Positions 40,001 to 54,800 of a stretch of 64,000 nt of DNA are shown here, piece by piece. The position numbers and the translations under genes are program-made. Source of the stretch: Apteryx mantelli. Lineage: Eukaryota; Chordata; Aves; Apterygiformes; Apterygidae. The stretch spans positions 61,393,684-61,457,683 of the forward strand of contig NC_089982.1 of the NCBI RefSeq assembly GCF_036417845.1, read 5' to 3'. The first letter of the stretch is position 1. Every line of letters begins with the position of its first letter. The notes below the pieces were generated by a model, which made no database searches, was not told where the DNA came from, and worked only from the letters and a program-made list of their open reading frames with translations.

Positions 40001-43000
40001 GTAACTAGGAGGGTCCTGTTTCTCAAGATAACACAAAAATAGTAATGCCCATCCATTTGCTTATGACATTGCTTATAAAAACGCTTGCTCGTAGAAACAC
40101 CAATCATCATAGAAACAGTGCCCCACTCAAATGTCCTACAGCCCAAAGAATGTAGCAGATACCAGATCCTGATCTGACAGAGGAAATGTGTCAGCATTTA
40201 ATATTTTACTATTATTTTAGCACACCCCAAGTCATGTTAAATACCTTCTAAGCCATATGAAGACCACTTCTGCTCAGAAGGAGTGTACAAATCTAATTTT
40301 AGACCCAGCACCATGATAGAGAATAGAAAATAGCTTAGGACAGTAGGGCAGAAAGCAAGGTGGTGGCGTTTACCCTCTGCCCCCCTTCAGTTCTTTCTGT
40401 TTTCTCAGCTTGAGTTAAAGTTCTCATCACATGACAGCACAAGGGTCTCAGCCCATGGGGACCTCTGGTGGCACTGGGGGCACACAGCTGCCTTTATCGA
40501 ACCCTAAAGCTGCAGAGATTGCCTAGACTTTTGTCTCCAAGTGGATGCCAAAAGCTCCATTTGTTCGCCAACAAGCTGCCAAAACTGCAAGCCCCCCTCA
40601 CTTTTGCAATGTTTGCAACATAATTTTATTGCCAAGACAAACATCTGTAGTACTCTAAAAATATGGAAACTACATTAAAAAAAAAACTAAAAGAAACCCC
40701 CAAACCCGAATGCAGTACGAAACAAGTTACTTGCAGGATGCTGAGCCCTATTGACTAATTCAGCAAAACTTCTGAACAGAGTATGCCAGTGGCACAGTCT
40801 GCGTTGAGATGTTGGTTTGGATATATCACACCATGATGCTGAAGCTGGGGGAAATGGGCTGCCCCAGCAGTAGTGCCCCACTTGTGCATGGTACCTTACC
40901 CCAGGATCTTGTGATGTCTCAGGATCTCCTGGACACATCCACACTTCCCCACCCCATGTGACGCTTTTCTCAGCTCTTGCATATCCCTTCTAGCATCTGC
41001 CTTCCTCCCAACTCACCTGCACTGCGTGCACCCTGTGCCACCAACCACCCTCCTCCAAGGGAGGCCTCCTCCACCTTCATGCCATAAGAGGCCTCTGTTT
41101 TTCACCTAACACAGAGCCACAGGCTCTTGGTCACTGCTCGACCTCCAGATCCAGTTGTCAGCCTTCCGCACAGCTCTCCCAGGCACTGTACCTGCCTCTG
41201 GCAATAGCCCCCTCAGATGCAGCCCATCCACATGTCTTCACAGATCAGGTTCTTCCCCACAAGATTCTTGCACAGTATCTCCATGCCCTGTAGTTTCCCT
41301 CACCATCTCCTTGATGCATTTTCCATAGAGGTATGGGGGAGAGAGGCTACAGACCTGATTCAGTGTCCTAAGGGCTCACCAGTACCCAGGAACACAGGAC
41401 AGGCCAGCTTAGACGGTAGGAGAGACTCTTGGATTTAGCAGAAGAGTGGCAAGAGGAAAGGGGCACCATGAATTTGACAATTAAGGCCTTCCTGAGGGCA
41501 ATGAGGCAAGAAAGCTATCAAATGCCACACTCCTAAAAAGTCAAAGCTCATAACTCTCATTCAGGACAACTACAGGCCCTGTGTAAGAAAAAGGGTCTCT
41601 GAGCCAATCCTGAAGAGACAGCACCTCTCAGCTCAATGCCATGTAGAAGCCACCCAAGCTGTAGGAGAGAGGGAACTTTACCTCCTGATCTATCCTGGAT
41701 AATTAATGGTGGCAATTAATGAGGAAACAGCTAGCCAGCCAGGTCCCCTGATGCAGGAAGTCAGGCAACATCAAGAGGATCCTCTCTCACCATGGATTTT
41801 CAAGAAAACTCATTATCTGTGCACCTGCCACCAGCACTGTCCACAGGGACAAAGGACATTACCAAACAGCACAAACCCTTTCCATGTCAGTCTCTGAACT
41901 GATAGTTGTTTGTCCAGGCATCCAGATAACTAACTGCAAAGAACAGCACACTGCAGCTAAAGGAGGAACCCCAGCCATACCCTCTTCAAATCCAAGTGCA
42001 AAGTGCACTTCTTTGTCTTGCCCATCTTAACATTAGCACAGAGCAGCAAGTACTTTTCGAAAACAAACCCTACCCCACCCACCTGTAGAAAAAAAAAAAA
42101 GCCACTAAAACAATGCTCTGAATACAGTATTGTCTCTCTGAGGAAGAAATGAAGAGCATGTGATGTGTCATAACATCCTTCAGGGCACCTCATACTGAGA
42201 AACAACAGCTCTGAGGAGGGCAAAGTAAAAATTCCTGCCACCGCTGCTCTACGCTGTTGGCAATGGCACCACCTATTGGCCAGATACCTGACACATTCCA
42301 AGAGGTGCCACCTTAACTGACTTTTTAACGATTCAGGCTGAAATTTTCTATGCCAGTTGTTTACCTCAAGCAAAGTTTTTATTTGCTACGTTTCAATTTT
42401 TCAGCCATAAAGTGCATATCATTTCCACAAGTAAGGACACGTTAAAATACTACACTTTCCCTGCTTAAAAAGGGAGTGGGAGACTTTTTACTTTGAAAAG
42501 CCATAGCACAGCCACACTTCAGAGCAAGAACCTGCCATTTGGCAGGAAAAAGAGATGGCTTCCCTGCCAAAGTTAAGTTGTTCAGAGTTATGGACAGTTA
42601 GAGAACTGTGGTTTACTCAGTCTTTGTGGAGACTTTTTCTGTTTCAGCAGATGTATTTCTCAAAGATTCCTTCTATGCTGGACAAGCTACACACTAGGAC
42701 TAAGAAAGTCTTCTACAGCTACAGCTTTAGTCACCCAAATCCAAGCATTTAAGCAAGGAGCAAAGTCTGCCTTGCAAATGTTTCCTTTCTCATTAATCTC
42801 CAGAGCACCATCAAGTAGAAAACTCCCAGGTGCTAGTGTAGAGGAGTTAGAAGCCAGTCCACCCCACAGAGGGAACACAAAGATTAAACAGGTATATTAA
42901 TGAAGGGCATGAACTGGAGCACAGGACTGGACTATTTTAGCAAGGATAAGAGTCAAACCAGGTCTCCAAGGTGAGCCCTCTATAAATACTACTCTATCGT

Positions 43001-43900
43001 CTCCAAGGAGAAAGTAGGTCTAGGAGCAGCATTTCCACTTTATAACAGTGCAATTTGAGAGAATAATCCCCAAGCTGGACCATGAACCACACTGCCAGAA
43101 CAGGGAGTCCTGTAAATACTGTGCATACAGCCAACTATACATTCACTGATTCTGTAGTTTATTATTTGTGGCTCAGCATTGGCCATGCCAGACCTAAGCT
43201 AGCATATGCCAAGCTTTAACATGTTTCCAAATCCTATTCCCCTACTCGATTGAACAGCTTATTTAGCTAGGTTGTTGCTGTGCAAATGCACAAAGCTGGC
43301 TTGTTGCCGCACCATATCCAACCTGTAACTCAAAGTCACAGAAATGTCTCTGCAGGAGCTAACTCAGGTCCAAGTTAGTTGTCCTTAGCCTAAGCTAGTA
43401 AAATATGCCAGACTAGCCAGCAGTTTGTTCTCGGGTATCTTTCCATAGTTCCAGGAATATGACACAGGAATACCTGCACTGGATCTGCACATACAAATAC
43501 AACTGTACTTCTTCAGGATCTGACCTAAGGCATCCACTGAATGAGGTCTAGTGAGAACACCTCTCTCCCACCATGTCCCATCTTCACAATGCTCATAGCA
43601 CCCCTCCCTTGACATATACCTCTGCTCTCACTCTGCCACAAAGGGAGCTGCTCCTGAGCAGCTTCTCGTCAGCAACTTCAGACAAAAAAATTCTGAAACC
43701 ATGACCCTCATTTTCAGTAATGTGAGCATTCAGCTCCCACTCGCATCACTTAAAATCAGGCCACAAATCTGTTCCTTTTTACACCTGCAGATGGTTGCTT
43801 TATCTCTCTACAGATGGTATCCTGAAGTCAAGACAAGTGGCTTTCATGCAGAACTCCAAGACAAAATTTGATACAAGCTGAAATGTAGTCTTCCAAGGAA
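37075..43900. other. Intergenic stretch, no gene recognised
   Basis: This region runs from CR1 to the probable N4BP2 3' end. The first part (about 37.2-38.2 kb) is rich in C on the plus strand and gives several open frames of 90-155 codons on both strands. Many start at non-ATG codons and none shows a domain. The remainder is ordinary AT-leaning sequence. No RNA gene or further repeat family was recognised. Confidence 0.5.
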
Positions 43901-43931
43901 AGACAGAAGGCCATACTTGTGGTAAAATTCC

Positions 43932-43937
43932 TTTATT
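43932..43937 (-). terminator. N4BP2: Candidate distal polyadenylation signal of N4BP2
   Basis: This is AATAAA on the minus strand, the most distal canonical signal in the AT-rich tract after the stop codon. A nearer copy lies at 44202-44207. Which one is used cannot be decided from sequence alone. Confidence 0.4.
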
Positions 43938-44890
43938 AAACTAGATTCAGTAAATTCCTTTTGACATTAGAAATTCTAAATGCAAATTACAAAATTGTAT
44001 TCCAGTAAAAAAATGAAAGTTATAGTTAACAGCAAAATTACAACTTTATACAAATAAAAAAATCATTTTTCATTTTAATTTAAAAATAGACATTGATATT
44101 CTCCAAGGTACTGGTCCTAACGGCTTTTACAACTGGTAGCTACAATACTGTGTTTTTTCACGTGCATATTCACATACATAGCCATTTAATACTCAGCATT
44201 GTTTATTTAGCTGAAATAGCAAAAACAGCTAGGTTTTGGGTCTGATCATTTTTAGAGAGAAAGTAATTGCGATACTCAGGAATTGTGGCAAGTCAAAGAA
44301 CTCTTCTTTTTCAGTGCTCATACTCTATCCTCTCTTCACCTCTGCAAATAGGGCAATATTTTTCTGAAGTGTGAATTGCATTAGAAAATAAAAGCATCAG
44401 TAATGTAAAGTCTATGTATAATTTATCATAGTACATGTATGATGATCCTTCTTTGCTATTACCAACAATGAGATTATTCACTTATCTACCCACCATATTC
44501 TGTGGCAAGATTAAATAGCAATTTGGTTACATTTCACATCTTCAAGTAAAACCTCATGTAGAATACATGTTCTGTGGAGCATGCAAAGAACTGCCCTGAC
44601 CTTATGCTTACTCATTACAATGATGTTCTTAGAAGGTTAGACATTGGCATCTGGACATTGTCTGAATGGGGATTCCCAAGTCACAATGGTTTCCAACGGC
44701 CACAGAAAATGCTAAGTGCACTTTGCCTGAGATGTCCTTGAACAGGCCAAGAAAAACACTAAGTTTAAAAGAAATTGAACCACATACTATTATAACAAGA
44801 CCCCAAAATATTAAAGTATTATTCAAGGTATCTTAAAATCTTTTAAAATCACTTTTTGCCTCAAAACTTTTATAATCAATGGAAATATGG

Positions 44891-44930
44891 AGATATATAT
44901 ATATAGATATAGATAGATATAGATATAGAT
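44891..44930 (+). repeat. TA / GATA microsatellite
   Basis: There are about 40 bases of alternating AT followed by GATATA/GATA units, inside the probable N4BP2 3'UTR. It is likely to vary in length between individuals. Confidence 0.8.
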
Positions 44931-47900
44931 AAAATTAACACACACATCTCTTTGGAGAATATCTTTTTTCCATTGCACCTCTGGGTTGTTTTGTTTTTGT
45001 GGTCGTTTTCTTCAACTGTAGGGCTACTGATCAATGCATTAAACGTTCTTAGGGAAAAAACTGATAATCTTAGTAATTTAAAAATTGGACTGAATGTTAA
45101 AATGTATTTTTTTTTAAAACAAGTCACATATTAGAGGCTACCAGCCATCACAACCACATGCTGTTGAAGAATAAAATAAAAAGTGGTACACAAGAACAGG
45201 TATCAAGAGTCACATACTATTTCAGAGTGCTGGTGGCAATACTGCTATGTGCTCTTTTCCATTAAAAGCATAAGAAAATATGGAATTTACATGATACCTC
45301 AGAATTCTCATTGATTTAACTGCAAAAGACATCAGAAAGGCTGCAAGTTCTAAAATGTGACATACCTTCAAATAACATTTTCAAACAATTATATTTGAAA
45401 CAGTTCATCCCACTATACATTATAAATAGAGCCAAAAGAAGTATAAAAATTCCAGTGTTTTTTTCTGGACAGTTTGGCAATTAGTTCAAGGCATAGAGAT
45501 TCTCAATAATAAAAAAAATCTGCTTGCTCTCTGTGATCTGAGCTGCTTCATCCTGTATCCAGCTCAGCAAAATTTTAAGCACACACTTGAAGTCCTACTG
45601 AAGAAAAAGGCTGAGCTCACCATACTTTCTCTGAACAGCAACTGCAGTGCCTCATCCTGAGTTGCTGAAGCTGATGGAGGTTCTGCCTCTAATTTCAACA
45701 AAGGCAGGATTGGTTCTGCCTGTGTTCTGATTTTAAACCATAATCCTTCATCTAAATTCAGCTTGTAATCAAGCAATTTATAACTGCTCAATTTAGTGAA
45801 TGCCATGCTTACTAATAAATCTATAACCAGGTATTCAGAGCACCTTAGTGAACGCAAACATGTACCCAAAAGGACAATGGAGGGAGGGAGGGAGAGGAAA
45901 AACTCCTAATGGATCTTAAACTACATATTCTACCACTGATTTTGACAGAGGGAAGAAAACTCTCACAGTAAGGGATGGAGCTGAGGTTTTTGCCCTCGAC
46001 ATTTTTTATGCGTTTATGCAAACAAACAGGGCTAAAGAGAGGAAATAAAGAGAGGGAGGGAATCTGAAGCTCAGTGGGAAAAGCTTCTCTAAGAGTCCTA
46101 GGCCCTGTTTCAGAGACCGCTTATGCAGTTTGCATTCTTTAATCTCCTTAATCCCTTAATCTTGCATTTTTAGCTTCCAGTGGCAGTTTCAAAAGAGGCT
46201 CAGAAAGCGGCGTCTTCAAGAATACCCCTGAGCCCACTGGTTAGGGCATTTTCTGCAGAAGCAAGAGTCAAGTGCAATCATCCTCCCCCTCCTAAGCCAA
46301 AAGAGGGTAAAAAGCTGTGTTTCTCACCTCCAGGGTAAGCACGTCAGCAACTAGGTTATGATGAACAGATGGGCAAGACAACAATTTTTTCTACTTGTCT
46401 TTTGAACTGAAATCTAAGCAGTTTTTGTCCATGTGAGGCATGATCAGAACATGCTGAGTGAATCAGGCCCCCTCACTGAACAAGAAGTGTAGACACTTCC
46501 CTGCTCACAAGCGCATCACGGTAGCACTCGGGTACCCAGCAGCTCAACATGCAACATTTCTGAGCGTACACGGGGACCTCTGCTGACCCAGTCATCCAGG
46601 CCAACCACTATGCACAGTGGGACTATGCACAATGCACTTTAAATAGGTGCCCCAGAGAGCTGCACATCCATTCATTACAGAAAGTAGCACTCAAATATCT
46701 GTTCAGGAACAGAGGTACTCTCCAAAACAAAGATCCTAGCCCCACTTAGGCAATTCTAGCATCTGCAATCCAGGACAGCAGATAGTCTGAATTGCTGTCT
46801 TAAGTCTAAATGCCCAAAGGATATCTCAGTCCATTTTAGGTACTGTCACAGAGGATGGAGAGTGGGCTTCGCCCCACAGGTCAGCATGCAATGGCACAAA
46901 CAGAGCTCTGCTAGCACTGTTCAGGGAGCACAGTTCTTTCATATTTCAAACATTGCTTACCCAAGCAGCCCAGAGAGAAAGAAAAAGTGAAGGGACAGAA
47001 TTTGGATGAATTAAGTACCCACAAAAAATATAAAACTTATTACAAAGGTCTATTATTCTAGTAAAAGTCCCTTTGATTAAATATTATTCAAGCTTTTCTT
47101 CCACTTGAAATCACTGTAAAAAGATTATTTTATCTGTTAAAGCAGGACAAGCTCATTAGGTCTACCGTACATTCCAGTCACTGTGTATATATTACAGTAA
47201 ATAAGGATATTCACGAAACATCATGTCTTTCAGTTTGTCAGCAACTTATATGGACACATTTTCAAGGGAAGCCTATTTCTGTGCACAGCTTTTCTCACAG
47301 AAGTTCCTTGCTTATTACTACCTATTCACACAAATGGCAGGACTTGCACACACATATGGATTCATATGCAAATTCTCTGTGCATGTAGTTCCTGCATAAA
47401 ATTTACTGAAAAAGTGGTTTAAAAATTAAACCCCCTCCCATTATTCTTATCCTATTAATATTATTCCTAATACATCTCATACCTGTTCTGAAAAACAAAG
47501 CCCTACATCAAAAATTAAACGGTTTGTAGTAAAGAAATCTTACGCCTTCCAATAGCCAAAGATATTATTAAAGACGTAATGCACCCTAGAAGATAATTCT
47601 ATGAAAATAAATGTTCTGACTGCTTACTGGAAACACTTGCCAAAGTACAGGTTTTTATATTAATTGCTTTTTTAAAATAGGTGTTTCTAGATACTGATGT
47701 GACACCATCACCAACAGAATAACTTCTGTACTCCCAGACTGTCCAGTTAGACAGTTACTACTGTAGCATTAGCACTCATTTTGATGTTAAAAATACATTT
47801 AAAATGTCTTGCAGACAAGCACCGTATTTGCTACAGGGAAAGTACCAAATATAATACATACAGACTAAAAACAACATCACTAACAAGCACCTGTAAAATG

Positions 47901-48754
47901 AAAAGGTAGTCTTTTTACTCCATTTGAAAAGGGAATGGAAGAAAACTTTTCATCAAATAGATGTTGAAAAAAAAATGGGGCGTTTCCTGCAAAATTACAA
48001 TATAAGAGTATTAGCTATGTGTAAGTAGAGATGGAACTACAGTGTTATATTTTCCCTTTTAAATGGATCACAGTAAGTCTGTAAAATTACCTAACACACA
48101 GCTAGTCTTAATGCAGAGTCCTTTATATGCAACTTCCATGAATCTCAGGAAGTTTAGAATGGAATAAAGACAACAGAACTGGCCTATTCTATCACAAAAT
48201 AACCACAAAAAAGACTACATCAGACTTTTGAAGGAAACCTAAGAATATTTAGCACTAAACTGTTACTGGATTTCAAATATCAGTAGTTGCTTAGTTCCTG
48301 CCTCCTCTGTGTCTTTTGAAGGGTTTAGCGCAAAGTTCCTAATCACAAGATAACTTCCTACGAGGTACTATATTTTAAAAGCATAGAATCCACAGCAATT
48401 AAGATGCATGAGGGTCAAGAGATTGTCATAGGCTGTGTATGCTGAGAAGACAGTTAAATTTGAAACCTGTACCTTAATTTCCCTTTAAAACATTATATAC
48501 TGCTTAGCAGAATTCTTATCTGAATTTCTGAGACTTCAAATCCTGCAAGTGTCATCTTTTTGCAGGAGATCCATTCCACATCAAAATTTTCTTGGAAATA
48601 TACTGACAAAACCACTTACTGTAAACTGAAACAATTCCTAATAAAATACCGTCCTTTAAACGGATTACAAAATACTATTGCAGTTGTTTAAAAAGTTTTT
48701 AGCTGTAATCTGACACCTTAGTTTCTATATTCCTTTTCTCTTCACAACAACCCT

Positions 48755-48800
48755 TCAATTCAGCATGACTTTCAGGCAGCCTGGTTTTATTTCTGTGAAC
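48755..48800 (-). CDS. N4BP2: N4BP2 last coding exon
   Basis: After acceptor TTGTTTCACAG the last coding bases give FTEIKPGCLKVMLN and TGA (stop at 48755-48757). This is the final strand of the Smr domain. FxEIKPGCLKVML is the typical end of N4BP2; the last residue is Asn where human has Lys (from memory). The exon continues into the 3'UTR. The hexamer AATAAA inside this coding segment (about 48786-48791 on plus) is part of the Ile-Lys codons. Confidence 0.95.
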
Positions 48801-51800
48801 CTGTGAAACAAGAAAAGATGAAGCTTCAACATGAAAGCTATGTTCAATGTCTTCTCCTTCAGCCCTCAACAAACATATGGAAAGTGATATGGTTCTCAGT
48901 TAAATATGCATGCATGTGAGAGAAGAGAAAATCAGCATCATGTCCTCTGGATATGACAGCAAAAGAGGATTTTATAGGGTCTGGAGAGGTGAAGAGCGGT
49001 AAACAGAAGGAACTGAGTGGAAGAGTTAAAAAAAACAAAGTTTCTCAATATTGTTGGTCATATTCATTCTGCTCCTGTCTTTTCCTCCTCCCTTTCCTCC
49101 CCCAAATATACTTTCCCCCTTTTCTTCTGTAGAAAGTGAGAGGGAAATGGGAAGAGAAATCTTTGCTATACTCATTTTGAGTCCCATCTTCACAGTCACC
49201 TTCATACTCCTGTAAAAGAAAGTGAGCAACATGCTGACACCAACCCAAACTTGCTACATTGCTCTCCCACACAAGAAGTCGAGAGCTAAAGCATATATTG
49301 CAGCCTAATAAAAAACAAAATTACCCACTTCCATTCAAGGTTGCTAACTTTAGTGTGAGAAGTTAATTAAACTATGATTAGATTAGTTTATTTTATAGTA
49401 TTTTCATCTATCTCAGAAAAAGATTTAATAAGTGTCCCTTAGGAGACAGTTTTGTGTCATACAATTGCATCTCCACTGGAATTGCAAGATAGCAGACCTG
49501 CCTTAAATGGTTTAGTAATTTAGCAGTACTCTAAAACTGACTTCAATTTTCAGTTAGTTAAGTGTGGGTTAAAAAAAGAAAGTATCAGTAACAAAAATCT
49601 ATACTCACCTGAAGTTGTGGTTTGTGAGGTATCTGATAGCTGCTGGTTTGATGCGAGCAACTCCTCCCTGGCTATGGCTTCCTCTTCCCGTGATCACACA
49701 GAGATATGGTTTACCACCAGTCTGCTGGTACTCTGTAACAGCAGGGATTGTAACGGTTAAAATTTTTTCTCTTTAGAGACTTGGCAGTCAGCATAACTTT
49801 TTTATCCATACTTCTGAAAACTTTCACCACAGTGATTTAGAACTTTGTTTTCCCACACTGGCCCTGCATCCTTTATATGAATATTGCCATTTTTCCCCTC
49901 TTCTAGCATAAAAAAATTAAATACATCTTCAGAGTCTAGAAAATATCTAGATTTATCCAGATTACTTGCTATATGCACATTCTGATCATCACAAAATCCT
50001 TTTAATTTCATAGCAGCTTTACTGTTCATATCACCTAATCTTTACTTAGAATTTACACCCTATGAGCATATAAGATAATTAAAATTGCAAAATTAAAAGG
50101 AGAGGTGTCACATTTGGTTAATTTTGTAAGAGTCTTTCTATTAGTAGTGAAATTCTTTAACTCTAAAATAATGTGAATAAAAATATAACAGATTTTACTG
50201 GATAAAAAAAGAAAGGAGGAAGAAGGAAAATACAAATCCACACAGTTTTTGACCTTCAAGTCACACTTATTTGGATACTAACTTTTGCAATGCTGCAACA
50301 CATGAATCAATATATCAACATATGACATGAGCTTTATTAGGGTATCTATCTATGCTAACAAAGGAAATACCTCTTCTCCTAAACAATATCATAACAGCCT
50401 AAAAATCAATGAAGAGTTTGAAAAAGAGGAAAAAAATAAATAAATGAAACTGGATTCTCACAACAACCCAAGATCTGTCAGTTAAAGATTATCACTTCAC
50501 GTGATATCTTTCTTAACCTATCCTCTGTCTTTCTTGCCCAACTTTATTTGGGTTTTGTATTAGCTTACTGTTAATACTGCCAGCACTAAGGACTGATCCC
50601 TTTACATGTAACGCAGACTGAAATAAATGTTTTCTAGAACTAGGAAAGTGGACTGAATAGGGAGCCCCTACTACCATATCCAGGACTCCTGATGTAAGCA
50701 CACCTTCAGGAAAATAAAACTCTAAAAAGCATTATATTACAGCTAAAAGTATACAAATACTATTTTAGGAGCAGTACAAGATAATACAATTTAATAAGCT
50801 CTAACCTATATTGAAAAAAAGTATATCTAAGACAAACCTATACGAAAGTTACTGAAAGATGGCTCAACCTGTGCACTTTCATGTAAAAGTTGAAGACTAT
50901 ATAATCATTGTGGTTAGAATTCCAACATAATGATTTCTCTTTAAAGATTAAAAAAGCAAAACAATTCTGACAAAGCAGTGCAAAGGTGACATGAATGCTT
51001 GCATTACCTATTCTGTTAAAAATGTTAGGAAAGAAGATCAGTAAGGGACAGATCAAGTCTTCAATAAAAAAAGAGAATAAAACAGAAGGAAAAGGAAGAT
51101 TTACAAAGAAGCACAGGGAGGGGAGGAAGAATCATGGTCATGTCAAAGAGGAACAATTCAGTGTGGGAGCTTTAAAAATGAAACAACACAAAAAGCCAGT
51201 TGTTCTAATAAGTTGCTCAATTACATTCAGACACTCTGATACTGCCATACATAGTGATTTCTTGGAAATCAGGAAAAAAGGGTGATCAGAAAAATAGAGT
51301 GGGTTTGTGGGGTTTTTTGTTAAAGATTATTAGCTTACCCTACCTTCACTTTTTTCCTGCAGCACTCTGGACAACTGATTCACAGCTTCATCCACATGAA
51401 GACCATGCAGATCCAACACATTCATAGGCAGCAGGGAAGTATTTACTTTCTCAAAGATTTGCACAGCAGCAGCATGGTTGGCTTCTTTCATCTTCTGCTC
51501 ATGAAGGCGACCCTTTATTCATAAGCACATCAACCATTACACTCTGAGACATAATCTAAGCTCCACACTGGTTGCTGAGATTCAAAATGATAGCACTGGC
51601 AGGGCACTTTTAGATTTCACTGCTTCAAACTGTGAGCTATAATCACAACAGAACTTGGAAGAGGCTCAGTAAGACCCACTCACAAGGAGATTTCATGGAA
51701 TTTTTTCTTAAGAAACTACTCAAAGCTGGCACAAAGAAGAAATTATAAAGAAATCCTCACAGAAAAAGCACAAACCATAAGATCCTTACATAAACTCAAG

Positions 51801-54800
51801 AAAGTCATACTCCATATTGATTTTCAAATTATTATCCTAAAAATGGTATTTTAATTTTTGAAAATATTTAGCTAAAAATTTAATGAAATCATGTCAAGAA
51901 ACTGACAAATAGCCCAGGTGTTATGTTTGAGGTTGACTCTACCAACACATTCCCTTGAAATCAGACTAGCCAAGAAGGGCAAACACTTTTTTGATAGACA
52001 CCTAGTCTCTCTACTCATTTTCTGACAGATCTTTTATGATTGACAAGGTCAACATAGTCCCTATCAGAACTAGGAGTGAGAAGCAGTGTAGAGTTATTCA
52101 CATCACACACTGTAGGAACATGAACAGTACCAATTATTTCCTATGAACTTTGAAGCGATAGTATGCAAGAGACTGAAGCAACAGTTTATGTATTTGAAGA
52201 TCTGTAGGCACAGTGGGAAAAGAAATGGAACACTTAACTCTAGGTATTGACCTGGCAAAAGCTCAAGTAAGAGAACAGAAGCGACAGTCTGTCTTATACT
52301 CTCTTAAAATGAATCATCTGAAGCGTATTAGCATCAAACCAGAGACATCAGCCCCACAACTCTCACTTGCAAAGGATTACCAGGACAGACTGAGACCACC
52401 AAGCATAAAGATCAAAGTATTTTTCATGAATAAAGGTAACAGTTTGCCTTTTAATTACCTAAAATAAAATACATTATATTTTCCAGAGTGTAATTGTCCT
52501 TAGGTCTAAGAACAAACAGCAAGGCAGGACTTGAAATTACATTTCTATCCAAAAACTATGCAGATCTCTGTTAAGGAACTCCCCAAACTTAAAGAACATA
52601 TAGACCAGGAATATAAAAGTTGTCCATTAAAAAGACACAGATATTCAGTGTTTCACACATGTATAGTAATAACCCAAATATTTAGAATATTTTATAAAAG
52701 TAGCATGAAAGCTTTTTAAAGATAATAAGCAAATTCAGGAGTGACTAGTTTACTATCTTTTTGTTCCGTCATGAGGTAATTCATAGTTTGAAAAAATTTC
52801 AATAAAAATTCACCTTTAATTCTATATACGCCATTAGATCAGTGAAAAGCCTTTGTAGAGATCTGTAACAGAATTTTTAAGAGTGGTTTGAATGAAGTAC
52901 GAATGGAAACATCTTGTGTGTGAAGGCACCAGAAGAAACAATGTACAGTAAGGGTTACAAAAATGGTTGGTATTCATAACCAAAAATATGATCAACAACA
53001 ATCAAACTAGTATACACGAAGAAAAGTCTACATCAAGACCAGAAGACCGGTGCTCCACAGCCAGAGCACAAAAGACTCATCAGCAGAAGACTTGTATTCC
53101 AGTGACAGAAGGATGGCAAAAAGTGTGGCATACCACACTATATTATCCTAACAGGAAGACAGACTGTAGCCATAAAGTTACCCAAAATGAGGAAACAAAG
53201 CCAATGGGCAGCAACTTTGCCCAAGATTTATGCAGGATGAAGAAAGTAAGATTGTGAGGCAAAAGATCAGATCATGATATCTGTTTGACTCCTGAAAAGT
53301 AAAAAAGACTCATCTAAAAACAGTTTACTGTCACCAATCAAGAGGAACCCAAGAGACACAGGGAGGACTCAATAGCTGATGTTTCTTTTACTCTGTGTCG
53401 TGTACAAGAGCACGCGGACAAAAAATCTTGGTACTTGCAAGTATGGGGATGCAAGAGTGGGATTGAAATGTACATGAAAATGAGCATATGTGACTGAGCA
53501 CTTAATTATCACATTTCCTGGGGTCTCACACAGAATTTGGTTACATTAGCTGCATCATTACTAATGAAGATGAGTTTAATTATAAGGCGATTTTCCAATA
53601 CAACCATATGCAGGGAACAGTAATTGGAGAAATCTATCAACTGTAGTAGGGAAAATTTTGTTTTGATCACTTCCAACTCAGTATTTAAGTATCTCTCTAA
53701 ATTGAGAAAAGAAGCACAAAATTTACATTTACCTGCTGTGCATAAAACGCTGCCACAGGTTTCATACCCATGCGATAGGCCTCCCCAGCCTTTTTCAAAC
53801 ATTCCTGTCTCCTTTGTTGGTGAAGAAAAGCTTCTGCTCTGAAATCATCATATTGTGGATACTCAAAGTCTTGGAAAATCATTTCACTCAGAGCATCATC
53901 CTCTTCCTTATTTTTTTTTGCCTGTAGGAATTAGCAATGTTGAAGCTAAGTATGCATTGCAGAGTGCTTTCAGTGACATGACTTTGGATATGTTTGTAAT
54001 TACTATCAAAAAAATACCTTCTTCTCCCGGTTCTTTGCAGCACTGCAGTAAGGAACAGTTTCATTTTGCTGAACACTTTCTTGAGCTATAACTGTTTTTA
54101 CAGGATCTGCCTCCAGAACACAGTTCAGAAACTGTTCAGTCTGTTCTAAAGAATAGCTGTAAAGAATAAGTAAAATCTGTAACTTTACAAGCACATTAAT
54201 AGCTGCTACGTTTGTTAGAATACACATTATGGACCTTTATATTGTTACAGAAATAGATGTCAATGCAAATAAAGCACTGAAACTGAATTTTCCATCTTAT
54301 TTATCACAAAAAATCTTGAAGACTCACTGTATTGCATTAGTGGCATCAACACACATGCAATCTTGGTTGACAGAGGTGTGATTGAGGGGCACTTGAATAT
54401 TACAAGGACACAGAAATACTAAAGTAAATCGTATCATACCTTAATCAAACAGACATCAGTTTAGAAGTAAACACTGCTTTTTGGGCTAGATATATTATTT
54501 CATCTTAAACTCCCCTTGGCCAGGGTTAGATAGTACAAACTAGTCTAAAGCTAGCTCAGTTTTCTGAAACAGTGGTGCAGGCAAACCCTTGTATTTCCAG
54601 TCAAGCTTTATTATGAAATTTAATGCAATAAGAATAGGACATCAGTTGCCATCAGATTTCTACTAAGTCCTCTTTTTTCTTTGTTCCTCATGCTGTTCAG
54701 TAAGCAGACAAGAAGAAATCTGATCCAAAGTAAAGACAGATTTTGGGAAAGGAAATTCTCTTCACTGTGAAGAGAAATTAGAAGGTGAAAAAACAAGAGG

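Larger units (their letters stand above)
43915..48754 (-). other. N4BP2: Probable long 3' untranslated region of N4BP2
   Basis: The N4BP2 stop codon is at 48755-48757. Beyond it, about 4.8 kb of AT-rich minus-strand sequence has no coding evidence, up to AATAAA (TTTATT on plus) at 43932-43937. An internal AATAAA at 44202-44207 could give a shorter form. Human N4BP2 has a long 3'UTR, which supports the assignment, but the end is inferred. A short TA/GATA microsatellite lies inside at 44891-44930 and a GGGA run at about 45881-45895. Confidence 0.5.

Noticed and set aside
49026-49272. Minus-strand frames just outside the last N4BP2 coding exon
   Set aside because: They lie in the intron between 49609 and 48800. 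The true terminal exon with the Smr ending is at 48755-48800.
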